Below, in pieces: positions 22,861-32,325 of a DNA stretch of 64,000 bases (position 1 is the stretch's first letter; each line of letters starts with the position of its first letter). Origin of the DNA: Plectosphaerella cucumerina (lineage: Eukaryota > Ascomycota > Sordariomycetes > Glomerellales > Plectosphaerellaceae); NCBI GenBank assembly GCA_020746995.1, contig JAGPXD010000002.1:3038001-3102000 (forward strand), read 5' to 3'. Both the position numbers and the translations under genes were made by a program. The notes below the pieces were generated by a model. It was not told where the DNA came from and ran no database searches. It saw only the letters and a list, made by a program, of their open reading frames with translations.

Positions 22861-23265
22861 ATGTCGGTGCCCGTCAACTGCGCCGGTCTGGACGAGCTGC
22901 GGCGAATGGCCGTCGCTGCCGAGAGGTCGGCTCTTGCTGCCGAGAGATGGGCCGCCGCCCATGAGAGGTCGGCCGCCGCCCATGAGGCCATTGCGGCCTA
23001 TCAAAACATCCAAGCGATGCTCTTGGAGCTCATCGTCGAGGCCATCAAGGCCACCATCGGCCTCTCTCGGGTCGAGCTCATTGTCTTCGGGGCTCTGGGC
23101 CTTGTCTGCGCCTGCTTCTGGCAGACGCTCTTCAACGAAGACGACCGTGGGACGTGGGGCAGTATCTTTGGCGCCATCAAAACCATTGTGAAGAGAGCTT
23201 GGGAGCTGCTCAAGCCTTGCGGAAAGGCCATTGGCAAGGCCGCTGGAAAGGCCGCGGGCCTCTAG
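22861..23265 (+). CDS. Small membrane protein with cationic amphipathic tail
   Basis: 134 residues from the ATG at 22861. Three parts are visible. Residues 10-45 are an Ala/Glu/His-rich helix with an internal repeat (AAERSALAAERWAAAHERSAAAHEA). Residues 50-90 form a hydrophobic stretch, with one probable transmembrane helix ELIVFGALGLVCACFW at 72-87. Residues 101-134 are a cationic amphipathic helix with no acidic residue after Glu116, ending GKAIGKAAGKAAGL. The last part resembles pore-forming host-defence peptides in composition and Lys periodicity; this is a resemblance, not homology. I know no family with this order. Similar small helical proteins occur beside NLR-like receptors in fungi, and one lies 4.2 kb downstream, but a link is only a hypothesis. 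Confidence 0.6.
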   Translation: MSVPVNCAGLDELRRMAVAAERSALAAERWAAAHERSAAAHEAIAAYQNIQAMLLELIVEAIKATIGLSRVELIVFGALGLVCACFWQTLFNEDDRGTWGSIFGAIKTIVKRAWELLKPCGKAIGKAAGKAAGL

Positions 23266-23620
23266 AAGAGGTGCCGCGACTGGGTGTCGACGCAGGTGGC
23301 CGTGGCCCGGGCCTTGGATGTTAGGGCCTTGTACAACGACTTGGTTATGAACTTCGGGTCTGTCGAAAGGTGTCTTCAACGTCTCTCCCGCACAATGCAG
23401 TAGGGTCTTTCTTTTGCTGGTTTTTAGGCTTGTTTTTCCAGCTCGGAGCCTAGCTTCTCCGTATTTTTTTTAACCCTCTTAATACTGATGCTGCATTCTG
23501 TTCCCCGTGTCTTCATCGTGGATCATTAATCATCGGCACTTCTGCCGGAGTCTACTCTATCTGGTCTATGCTCTGTGTCTCACGTCTTAAGAAGCAGGGA
23601 GTCTACGTCTTTCCCAAAGT
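23266..23620. other. Intergenic between convergent genes
   Basis: The 3' regions of the small membrane protein gene and the methyltransferase gene. A T8 run lies near 23465. Nothing else is seen. Confidence 0.5.
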
Positions 23621-24847
23621 CTACCCACGTCTATCCGCATGCTGTTCCTCCCAACCGATCATGAACATCTGGTAGCCACTCTCGTCACCACGACCCAGAC
23701 CAACACGCTTCTCCAACCTCTCGGTCCGCAGGATCGACAGGACCCTCCCATCGGCGCCACATGGCTTATCCTCCGCTGAAAAGGCTGCCTCGACCGTCTC
23801 ACAGACGTGGACGTCCTCGAAACGGCCCTTTTGGCGGACAGTGATGAGAAGCCAGAAGACTCCCGTAGGAGCAAGCATCTTGGTGGCGCAGTCGCGCAGC
23901 CAGACAGCGTGTTCGTGAGCGTACACGACGTCGGTAGCGATGAGCACGTCGGCAGGGACGTCAAGAGGCGCCTCGAGCGAGGGAGCGGCCCAGTCGAGCA
24001 GGCAGGCGTCGACGGGGGCTGTCTCAGAGGGAGAGAAATTGGCGGCGACATTGGCGCGAAGGTTGGCGAGAACGGCAGGATGATAGTCAGTGGCTATCAC
24101 CTTGAAGCCGGCCAGGCCGAGATGGGGCAGCATTTTGCCAACGACAAGGCCGACGAGTCCGGTGCCAGCGCCGAGCTCGACGATGCGCAGTGGCAATTCC
24201 TGGCCTCGAGGTCCCAAGCCGAAACGGTCCGGGTTGGCGCACAAAAGGTCCGAGAAGACGATGGAGGCGCTCCAGCTCTGGAGGCCGACGTCGTCTGGGT
24301 CGGCCGAGTTCTTTCCGGCGAGGCCGTCGTTGAGACGGACGGCGACGGGAACGGGCTCACTCCCGCCGGGGACGACCAGGTCGAAAGAGAAGTCGCGAGA
24401 GAACTCGTCGTCGTCAGGCTCATCGGCGGCTGGAGGGGCGGTGTAGAAGGACTCTATCACGCAGGATGCCTCGTCCACAGCGCGTGCACGAGACTCTTCC
24501 GATGTGAAGCACTCGAGCTCCTCGACTCGAGCGATGAGGCCCGTCAGCCAGCGCTCAGCCACACCGCGCTCAAATTCGTCAGCTCTCAAGGTGTCGAGAG
24601 CGTCCCGTGCGCCGTCATGATCGTCATCTTCCGTGGCAGATGTATAACCAGAATCCACGAGGTCTGCCGCAAGAGGTGACTGGCGCTTCGTGGCGGCGAG
24701 TTTCTGCGCGACCGAGGCGACGGCGGGGCGGTAGATGGCCGAGAGGTTTTCCAGCGCGGCGAAGATGCGGTCCTCGGCAAGGTCGTTGAGCCTGCGTAGC
24801 GGTGGGAGGCTGCTGGACGGTGGCAGCGGACAAGCCGGGGGCCTCAT
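23621..24847 (-). CDS. Class I SAM methyltransferase, MTF16 lysine methyltransferase family
   Basis: 408 residues, no intron. The SAM-binding motif I VELGAGTGLVGLVV, the post-I acidic residue in VIATDYHPAVLANL, and the motif II/post-II segment ADVLIATDVVYAHE fit the METTL21/FAM86/EFM2 (MTF16) branch, which methylates lysines in elongation factors and chaperones. The N-terminal substrate-side element GLQSWSASIVFSDLL matches the fungal EFM2/Rrg1-like subgroup. The N-terminal 120 residues are helical and variable. Target protein not determinable from sequence. Divergent from the region containing the MITE. Confidence 0.85.
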   Translation of the reverse strand: MRPPACPLPPSSSLPPLRRLNDLAEDRIFAALENLSAIYRPAVASVAQKLAATKRQSPLAADLVDSGYTSATEDDDHDGARDALDTLRADEFERGVAERWLTGLIARVEELECFTSEESRARAVDEASCVIESFYTAPPAADEPDDDEFSRDFSFDLVVPGGSEPVPVAVRLNDGLAGKNSADPDDVGLQSWSASIVFSDLLCANPDRFGLGPRGQELPLRIVELGAGTGLVGLVVGKMLPHLGLAGFKVIATDYHPAVLANLRANVAANFSPSETAPVDACLLDWAAPSLEAPLDVPADVLIATDVVYAHEHAVWLRDCATKMLAPTGVFWLLITVRQKGRFEDVHVCETVEAAFSAEDKPCGADGRVLSILRTERLEKRVGLGRGDESGYQMFMIGWEEQHADRRG

Positions 24848-25462
24848 GACGACGACGCGCTGGTCTTGGGGACAAAGAAAAAGGGACCGACGTTGTCAGG
24901 GGAGGAGAGGCATCGCGGGGTACGGAAGAGAAGACTGGGGTAGAAGATGAGAACGGGGCCGAGAATCTGGAGCACGTCGGGACCTGGGTCTCCTGCCTCG
25001 TTTGGGTGCTGTTAGTGTTTGAGGTGGGCGTTTGCGGGCGGGCACTATCAGATAAGGCCCGCCCCACCCGCCTGAAAAAAATATTAAGAGGCCATCGTGG
25101 AAAATTATTCAGGGGGCAATCGCGATGCGGGATGACTCGCCGCCCACGTGCTCCACCCGCTGGTCCAGAACGTGGTCTTGTATCGCGTCGGATTCATGCG
25201 CCGCTCACTAACTCATTCTTTGGGCATGATGTCGAGAGCTGTACTTGATTAATGATGAAGAAGGGCGCTCAAGTGGCTTCGGAGTTCAACCACGACAGTG
25301 CTGGATCATGTAGACCCGATGGACCGACTTCAAGCCGGTCGAATTGTCAAAGTTCTGTACACCGACCCGCACGACGGTGCACTGAGGTTGGCTCAAGCGT
25401 CACGCCAGAACCACACGGCTGGGATTCCGAGCTTCGGGTCCGAAGTCAACCTCTTCCCATCA
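24848..25462. other. Intergenic, no gene supported
   Basis: Promoter region of the methyltransferase gene and flank of the MITE. Short open frames at 25252-25518 are not convincing. Confidence 0.45.
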
Positions 25463-25470
25463 TCCACCAT
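25463..25470. repeat. Left target-site duplication TCCACCAT
   Basis: Eight-bp direct repeat, identical to 25916-25923, flanking the inverted-repeat element. The 8-bp length is the hallmark of hAT transposition. Confidence 0.85.
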
Positions 25471-25915
25471 CAAGGTTGGCTCTTAGTACCGGAAATACTA
25501 ATATTAACTAAATACTAACCGGTACTAATTAGTACCGGTTAGTATTAGTACCGGCTAGTACTAAGGATTTTTAGTATTAGTACTTCTATAGATTAGTACT
25601 AGTTAGTACTAGTACTAGCTAGTACTAACTAAAGTACTAAAAAATACTAATTAAAAATTAAAATAATCAAATAAAATTATATACTAGGATTTTTATTAGT
25701 CTTTTTATAATATAGACTTATTATAACCTATATTACGTAAGCTTTTTACGATTACTAATCTAATTTTAGTACCTTTAGTTAGTATTTAGTTAGTATTCGT
25801 TAGTACTTAGTTAGCATTAGTACCGGATAGTACTAAAGCCCTTTAGTACTAGTACTACCCTGATTAGTACCGGTTAGTATTAGTACTAACCGGTACTAAA
25901 CTAATGCCAACCCTG
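25471..25915. mobile_element. hAT-type MITE, 445 bp, fold-back
   Basis: Non-autonomous DNA transposon. Terminal inverted repeats are CAAGGTTGGC at 25471-25480 and GCCAACCCTG at 25906-25915, matching at nine of ten positions when one is reverse-complemented and starting with CA as hAT ends do. The element is flanked by a perfect 8-bp direct repeat TCCACCAT. The inside is very AT-rich against a GC-rich genome. It is built from many copies of TAGTACCGG, ACCGGTACTA and AGTACTAGT in both orientations, concentrated in the outer 150 bp at each end, so either strand can fold on itself. There is no coding capacity. The perfect duplication indicates a fairly recent insertion, or at least one that has not drifted. 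Confidence 0.88.
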
Positions 25916-25923
25916 TCCACCAT
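25916..25923. repeat. Right target-site duplication TCCACCAT
   Basis: Identical to 25463-25470 and directly adjoining the right terminal inverted repeat of the MITE. Confidence 0.85.
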
Positions 25924-26260
25924 ACTGAGCGGCCCTACCCTTTTGCGATGATTCTGTCACATGATCAGCACTAGGCGTGCCATGTCCTGGCGACAACCGC
26001 TGGCACCTTGCCAGGCAGCGCCTGATTGAGACACCGAGGCGGCGCAACTTTGCACCGCCACGGTGATGTCTGCCTGACATCCCTCAAGATTCAGCCCAGC
26101 TTTGCCCAGCCCTCAACAACCAACCATAGGCCACCCGCCAATACGGCAAGGCAGCATGGCTGCATGCCATGACTGCTGATTCTTTCAGTCGCCTGTTCTC
26201 AATCTCTCCATCGCAACGACATCACTTCTTCATCCTCATCAGTCACAGCCCTCGCAGACA

Positions 26261-27138
26261 ATGGCAGCATACACCGCAATTCCCGGCGAAGACGAGCGCC
26301 CTAGCCAGAGTCTCGACCATGCCACCTCGAGTCTCATCCGCGAGGAGGTACGCGCCCTCATGCGTCAGGAACTCCAGGCAATGAGGGCCACGCCACCGCC
26401 GGCGCCCGCGACAGAAGAACCCGATGGCAACCCCCCTTCGTACGACTCGGCCGCCGCCGACACATCGCGCCCCGCGCCGGAGGAGATGCGCTCCGAGGCC
26501 GCGCGCCTTCTCAGCGAGAACGAGCCGCCCACGGACACGCAACCCAAGGAGCCCCACTGGTTCGCCCGGGGCTTTCAGTCGCTCCCGACCGGCATCCGCT
26601 TCATGATCATCTTCGCACCATTTGCGGCCGTCTTCGTGCTCATGCCCATCTTCTGCCTGCACGGCGATGTCCTTCAGGTCACCGTCACGGCATTCCTCAT
26701 GGTCCTCGCCAATCCATTCATCTTCGCCATCGCTTGCGTGAGTACTCTTGTCTCGGCAAACGCCCCCAAACACAATCTGATCTCTCCCTCCAGCTCATCA
26801 GCTTTGCTTTCGGCGGCGTCGACGAGGGCAAGGACGGCCGAGACGCGGCAAAGAAGGGGCGCACGAACGAGGCGGGCGCCATGTTGATGACATCCTACTG
26901 GTTCCTTACCTGGGCAGCCTTTAGCTGGATCATGTGGGCGCAGTATGAGTCCGGCGACCGCACCATGGTGCAGCGGTATCTCCTTGCCGATCGCTTCGAC
27001 GCAAAGATCACCCAGCACAGGGCCTTGGAGACGGTGACACTTTGCATCGAGACGATGATCCCGCACCGCAACGCCACCATTGACGACTTTACCGTCTGCT
27101 TCAGGAAGATGGGCATGCCGCAGACCATCGTTCCCTAG
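26261..27138 (+). CDS. Three-helix membrane protein of unknown function
   Basis: Two exons, 26261-26737 and 26794-27138 (56-bp intron, GTGAGT donor), 273 residues. A cytoplasmic-looking N-terminus carries a short amphipathic helix (REEVRALMRQELQAMR) and a PPSY motif that fits the WW-domain ligand PPxY. Hydrophobic segments follow: GIRFMIIFAPFAAVFVLMPI, VTVTAFLMVLANPFIFAIAC continuing over the junction into LISFAFG, and MLMTSYWFLTWAAFSWIMWA. The C-terminal 75 residues are soluble with two cysteines. I do not recognise a named family. The PPxY could recruit a Rsp5-type ligase, which is speculation. Confidence 0.68.
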
Positions 27139-27510
27139 ATGTGTCCTGGACGGGTTGGGGTTTTCTTGAGCTTCCAGTTATCAGAGGGGCTGTATCAGAG
27201 ATAAATAGCATGCAGAATAGGAACATGAACACACCATGTCTGGATGCAGATACTCGTATGCCCTGCCGGCGTGGGATGGTCCCTACAGGTGCCCCTCAGG
27301 AATCCATGCCCTGGAAGCGGTTTAGTGCAGCTAACCCAGGCTCCAGGCTCCAGGCTCCAGGCTTGGCGGGCCGTTCAGTGCTAACGGTCTCCCCCGCCTT
27401 CAGGCGCTGGGCGCCACACCTTAAAACCCCCCGCCATCCACACTCTGCGCCCATCCTTGCACTACTGACTCCATCGACTTCACCTTCTTCTCATATCAGA
27501 TATCGTCAAA
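27139..27510. other. Intergenic with a short tandem repeat
   Basis: Promoter of the NACHT-ankyrin gene. A CTCCAGG heptamer repeated three times with a partial copy lies at 27335-27361. No coding signal. Confidence 0.5.
27335..27361. repeat. (CTCCAGG)3 tandem repeat
   Basis: Three perfect heptamers preceded by a partial copy, about 150 bp upstream of the receptor start. Confidence 0.75.
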
Positions 27511-30500
27511 ATGCACATCATAGCCAGAACGCCCAGCAGAAACCGAGTGGATTCCCCGGCCACCCCCACTGATGTGAGGCATTGGCTGCAACCCACCCGG
27601 TACGATGATGACAGCAGCGAGTATCAGAAAAACCTGTCTTCCCTTCACGACGGCACCGGCACCTGGCTCACTGCCACCCCGGAATTCCAGTTCTGGCTCA
27701 GTGATGCTCAGGATGGCCCTCTCCTTGCCATTGGCCCCCTTGGCTCGGGCAAATCTGTCCTCGCATCCAAGATCGTCCATGACCTCGCAGAATCCGGCGG
27801 CCCGGTGCTCTACTGTTTCTCGCATGAAAACGAGAAACCGAATCGAAGACCGTCGGCGTTGGTACGTGACTGGTTGGTTCAGTTACTGCCTCATAGCCCA
27901 CTTCTTCAAGATCGTCTGGAATGCGAGATGCGGAAAGGCGCAGATCTCGATGATCTTCACGACGCCCGGCTGTGGGAGCTCCTCCGGATGGGCGTGGAGG
28001 GCGCAAAGGGCCGAATCTATTGTGTTGTGGACGCCCTCGACGAGGTTGAGAGGGTGAATCCGCAGCTTTTTGATGATCTGGCCGACTTTGCGTCCCTTGC
28101 GCCCGAGAACGTTAGGATCTTTGCCACCACCCGGACTGTGTCTCCACACATGGATGCAAACTTCTCAGCCTCTCACATTCGAATCGAGCCAGACGATGTC
28201 GAGCGAGACATTTCTGCATATGTCGCAAGCCAACTCAGAGCCACGAATCTGTCAGCCCAAGATCACGCCCTCGCCCTTGGCGCAATTCTTGAGCATGCCA
28301 ACGGCCTGTTCTTGTACGCCAAGCTCGCGTTCCACTTCTTCTTGAAGTCAGGTGTCGATGCTCGAGAGACTGCTGCCCGTCTTCCCGCCAACCTGAACAC
28401 TCTCTACGGGAGTCTTGCAGATACAATTTTGGCCCAGTCACACGTGGAAGCCGACGTCCAGCGACTCATCTTTCAGGCAGCCACCTACAGCACTCGCCCA
28501 TTGCAGCTCGTCGAGATGGCCGACATGCTCCTCACGGCCTTTCCTTCTCTCGCCTCAAACCTCAGCGCCATCAATGACATCATCAGACGAGCTTCAGAGC
28601 CTCTCCTCGAGATCCTGACCAATGATACCGTCACGGTAGTTCACCACAGCTTCACCGAATTTCTCAGAGGCACCACGAGAGTCACGGATGACGACAGGTA
28701 TCCGGTGCTGGATGCTTCGGAAGCACATCTTCGGCTCCATCGCATTTGTGTCGAGTATCTCAGTCGCACGCTGGAAGAAGAGTGGCAACGCACGCAGCAG
28801 CTTCCGGATTCGAATGTCACCAGCATCGGTGACCTTGACACTCAGGCCACAGCGTTGATCTTCAAGTACCCCTTGATGGAGTATTCAGCTCGGTCGTGGG
28901 CGGCGCACTTGGGACACACAGACCTCACCACTCAGAAGTCCATGAACGAAAGCGTCCACGCCTTGTTTCAGAAACCATTGTTCCGTACCATGGGCGTCCA
29001 GCTTTGGTGGTTGCACTCCAAGTACTTCGATGACGTCGCTGCATCAAGACGTCGCGCCAACGAAGTGAACTTCAACGTCGAAACTTGGCCAGATTACAAG
29101 GACTCTTGGACCACTCTCTATGGATCTTCCCATTTGCATCTTGCTGCTAGGCTTGGCCTGGCTGGCTATGCTGAGTACTTGGTATTCAATGGAGAGGCCG
29201 TCGATGTCCTCGATGATGATGGCAAGACACCTCTGTACTGGGCAGCGGAACATGGCCAGGCCGACGTGGTTCGGGTCTTGATCGCTTCATGCGCTATACC
29301 TGACGCACCTGACTCTGTCCGCGGGCTTAAACCGCTGCATCAAGCTGCCCTCAAGAACCACGCCCGAGTCGCTTCCGTTCTGCTGGAAGCTGGGGTCAGC
29401 CCCTCGACTAAAAAGACGATGGAGGAACCAGAGACCCAGTCCTCACGCGTTCCAGTCACCAAGAACGACACGCCCTGGTTGTATGTCTACAAAGGTGCAC
29501 ATCTGGAGACGCTTGAGGCTTTTCTACCTTACATGGATGATGCAGAGATGTTGGAGAAGGCCGCCTGGATCACCTCGATTAACAACAACGCAAGCCTACT
29601 CAGCAGACTTCTCCGCCATCCCATCATCGCTAAGAAGCATCAGAAGCTTGGATGGTACCTGCTCAAAAGCTGCGAGCACTTGAACCTACGTATCGCCAGG
29701 CTGCTACTGGCTGCCGGAGCCGATCCCAATTTTCGACACCATCCGAACCCCATTGTCAGACTGGGCCAGTCACACATGATACACTACTCGCCCTTGGAAG
29801 CAGCCTGCAAAAGACCGGCTGCAGCCCCATCGAGCGACGGGCGCAGGGTCAGGTCCAAGTTGGTAGACCTTCTCGTCGAGCACGGGGCCAACGTGCGTGA
29901 CCGTGGCCCCAGTCTGAAGGGCAACACGGCATTGCATCTTGCAGCCGACTATCCAGACCTGGTGTGCAAGTTGTTAAACCTCGGTATGGACGCCAACGAG
30001 GCCAACAACCACGGAGACACCCCGCTCCATCTGACCGGCAATCCCGATTCTGTCGTCCTGCTGGTGGAAAAGGGCCGCGCGGACACTGAGCTTTGCAATA
30101 TGTACGGAGGCCGAACACCACTATTGCAGATGCTGGCCACATGCAAGGGAAGGAGATCATCAAGCCGCAACGACGCGATCGCTTCTGTGAGAAAGCTGCT
30201 CGAATTCAAGCCAGATTGCACCGTTGCAGACAACAGAAACAGAGGCGCACTACACTTCGCTGTCCAGGCCGAGGATGTTCCCTTGGATATCATCTCCCAG
30301 CTCCTAGAAGCCGGGGCAGATCCCAACAAGTTTGATGTGGACGGTACGCACGCTCTACATCTTGCGAAGGAAAAGTTCTCGAAGGAAAAGTTCGCCGACA
30401 TCTTGAGCTTGTTTCGCCGAGCGGGCTTGGACATCGATGCCAGAGACGCGAGCGGGAAGACCGCTCTGTTCCGTCTTTTTGATGGTACGACTCCTCCGTC

Positions 30501-32325
30501 CAAATCGAGGGTCGCCATGCTGCTGGAAATGGGCGCCTCGCTCGACACTCGCGATGCTCAGGGGCGCACGCTGCTTCACCAGGCCATCAAGTTCATGGAA
30601 CCCTATCATATGTTGAGGGACGACCAGGACAGTCCGTTCCAAAACTTGCTTGACCTGGGCCTAGATCCGCGGGATGTGGATGACGAAGGCAACACACTGC
30701 TGCACAAATTTTCGATCAGGATGGCACCAAGACCAGAGCATTTATACCGAAATGCTGATGAGAGGGAGTGGGACCTTCTCGTGAACCAACTCGGCCTCGA
30801 CGTCAACCAGGCCAACCATTTGGGCAGGACGCCCCTCCACGTTTTAGCCGCTCATGTCGAATTTGATTACCGGTTCGGGCGCCTGGGGGCGGGTGCGCAA
30901 AGGATCCTTTCTCACTCGCGAAACCTCAATGTCCAAGATATTCGCGGAGTCAGTCCTCTGCATCTGGCTACCACATCACGCACCTTCACATGGGAACTGC
31001 TCCAACGTGGAGCTGACCCAAAGCTCAAGACTCGTCAGGGGCTCACACCGCTCCATCTCGCCGTCCGCGCTGGGGACTCAGACGTCGTCGGCATTCTTCT
31101 CGATGCTCTCGCCGGGTCTTCGGATGTGCCAGGTGCTTGGTACTTTGAGTCATCGGCCAGCATCCCGGGCATCGACAGTCCCGATGAGCGTGGTTGGACA
31201 GCACTCTCGTACGCCTGCCGAGCCGGTCGTCCTGATCTCGTAGATCTTCTGCTCAAAGCTGGCGCCAACCCAAGGCTAAACGCAAACATTGAAGCTTGCA
31301 GTCAGTTCGAGGACGAGATTGCGCTTTGGCATGCCCCAGAGCAGGAGTCCTCTCCTGCGGCAATGCCCACCATCGAGGAGACTGCACGGCCGAGATGCAC
31401 TGAGGGGGGCAATACGGGCGACCGCGCCTTGTGCACTCACGCCACCACCAGGCTGGACGATGTGTTGGAATTGCTGCTGAAAGCCGGAGATGGGGACTCT
31501 CAGCAGTACGAAGCTCTGATTGCTCTTTCATCAAGCCTCGAGACTTCAAAGGGCATGGAGTACACGAGATTCTGCGTCAGCCAGGCCATCTGGAGGAGCG
31601 CTTCCAGAGGCCATGGTACTGTCGTACCTCTAGAGGTCGTCCGGGACATGCGCCATTTCTGTGACGAGTATCTGGAAGGTTTGCGCATTAGCCAGTACGG
31701 TTATCTCGGGGCAGCTCTCCTCCAACCCGGAAGGCGCTACATGCGGCTGTTTCTGGACCTGATGCATTCTCGCTGTCATGAGCTGGTTCTGGATCTTCCC
31801 CAGGCAGGCATCGAGCTTGCTGAGAATGATCTGGACGTACCTCACAGTTCCGCCATGGCTTGCCTCATCAAGGGCGGGTTCGCGCGTCTCGTGAGGGAGA
31901 CCCTCGACGGCGAGGCTCGGCCGCCGCCATTGAAGCGACGGCGAGAGTTCTGGGTCAGTCAGAAGGACGCCTCTCCTTTCCTACTCACAGCTGTAGAGAC
32001 GCAGAATCCAAATCTGCAAGTTCTCGAGGTGCTCGTCGGGCAACGGGACAGGACTGGCGAGGAGTCTCCGCCTGGGCTGACGTCGAGTCAGGCCTTGCGT
32101 CACCTGGCCAAGGGAAAGTCGTGGTGGCACGTCGCGCTGGCGCTGCCTTTTCTGATTGAAAGAGGTGTCGATGTCAGCATCATTCTCTCGGGTCGCAACT
32201 CAGAGATGCTTGAGAAGAGGCCAAGGGACGAATACGACCCATATGGCACGCCGGGGCTTTTTCGTGACTACGCGTTGCGCTTGCTGACAGCCGCTACTGG
32301 CGGACCACCAGATTCCCCTCGTTGA
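27511..32325 (+). CDS. NACHT-ankyrin NLR-like receptor (STAND NTPase)
   Basis: 1604 residues in one uninterrupted frame. The N-terminus is short and ends in the conserved fungal lead-in to NACHT modules (DVRHWLQPTRYDDD, then DGTGTWLTATPEFQFWL). The NTPase core has Walker A GPLGSGKS at about 75-82, Walker B RIYCVVDALDEV at about 168-179 and a sensor FATTR. A winged-helix-like region follows to about residue 380. From about residue 540 to 1260 there is a long array of ankyrin repeats (for example KTPLYWAAEHGQADVVRVLI, WTALSYACRAGRPDLVDLLL). The last 270 residues are non-ankyrin and unrecognised. In fungi such proteins mediate non-self recognition and programmed cell death. No HET, HeLo, PNP/UDP or Goodbye-type effector is visible at the N-terminus. 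Confidence 0.9.
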   Translation: MHIIARTPSRNRVDSPATPTDVRHWLQPTRYDDDSSEYQKNLSSLHDGTGTWLTATPEFQFWLSDAQDGPLLAIGPLGSGKSVLASKIVHDLAESGGPVLYCFSHENEKPNRRPSALVRDWLVQLLPHSPLLQDRLECEMRKGADLDDLHDARLWELLRMGVEGAKGRIYCVVDALDEVERVNPQLFDDLADFASLAPENVRIFATTRTVSPHMDANFSASHIRIEPDDVERDISAYVASQLRATNLSAQDHALALGAILEHANGLFLYAKLAFHFFLKSGVDARETAARLPANLNTLYGSLADTILAQSHVEADVQRLIFQAATYSTRPLQLVEMADMLLTAFPSLASNLSAINDIIRRASEPLLEILTNDTVTVVHHSFTEFLRGTTRVTDDDRYPVLDASEAHLRLHRICVEYLSRTLEEEWQRTQQLPDSNVTSIGDLDTQATALIFKYPLMEYSARSWAAHLGHTDLTTQKSMNESVHALFQKPLFRTMGVQLWWLHSKYFDDVAASRRRANEVNFNVETWPDYKDSWTTLYGSSHLHLAARLGLAGYAEYLVFNGEAVDVLDDDGKTPLYWAAEHGQADVVRVLIASCAIPDAPDSVRGLKPLHQAALKNHARVASVLLEAGVSPSTKKTMEEPETQSSRVPVTKNDTPWLYVYKGAHLETLEAFLPYMDDAEMLEKAAWITSINNNASLLSRLLRHPIIAKKHQKLGWYLLKSCEHLNLRIARLLLAAGADPNFRHHPNPIVRLGQSHMIHYSPLEAACKRPAAAPSSDGRRVRSKLVDLLVEHGANVRDRGPSLKGNTALHLAADYPDLVCKLLNLGMDANEANNHGDTPLHLTGNPDSVVLLVEKGRADTELCNMYGGRTPLLQMLATCKGRRSSSRNDAIASVRKLLEFKPDCTVADNRNRGALHFAVQAEDVPLDIISQLLEAGADPNKFDVDGTHALHLAKEKFSKEKFADILSLFRRAGLDIDARDASGKTALFRLFDGTTPPSKSRVAMLLEMGASLDTRDAQGRTLLHQAIKFMEPYHMLRDDQDSPFQNLLDLGLDPRDVDDEGNTLLHKFSIRMAPRPEHLYRNADEREWDLLVNQLGLDVNQANHLGRTPLHVLAAHVEFDYRFGRLGAGAQRILSHSRNLNVQDIRGVSPLHLATTSRTFTWELLQRGADPKLKTRQGLTPLHLAVRAGDSDVVGILLDALAGSSDVPGAWYFESSASIPGIDSPDERGWTALSYACRAGRPDLVDLLLKAGANPRLNANIEACSQFEDEIALWHAPEQESSPAAMPTIEETARPRCTEGGNTGDRALCTHATTRLDDVLELLLKAGDGDSQQYEALIALSSSLETSKGMEYTRFCVSQAIWRSASRGHGTVVPLEVVRDMRHFCDEYLEGLRISQYGYLGAALLQPGRRYMRLFLDLMHSRCHELVLDLPQAGIELAENDLDVPHSSAMACLIKGGFARLVRETLDGEARPPPLKRRREFWVSQKDASPFLLTAVETQNPNLQVLEVLVGQRDRTGEESPPGLTSSQALRHLAKGKSWWHVALALPFLIERGVDVSIILSGRNSEMLEKRPRDEYDPYGTPGLFRDYALRLLTAATGGPPDSPR

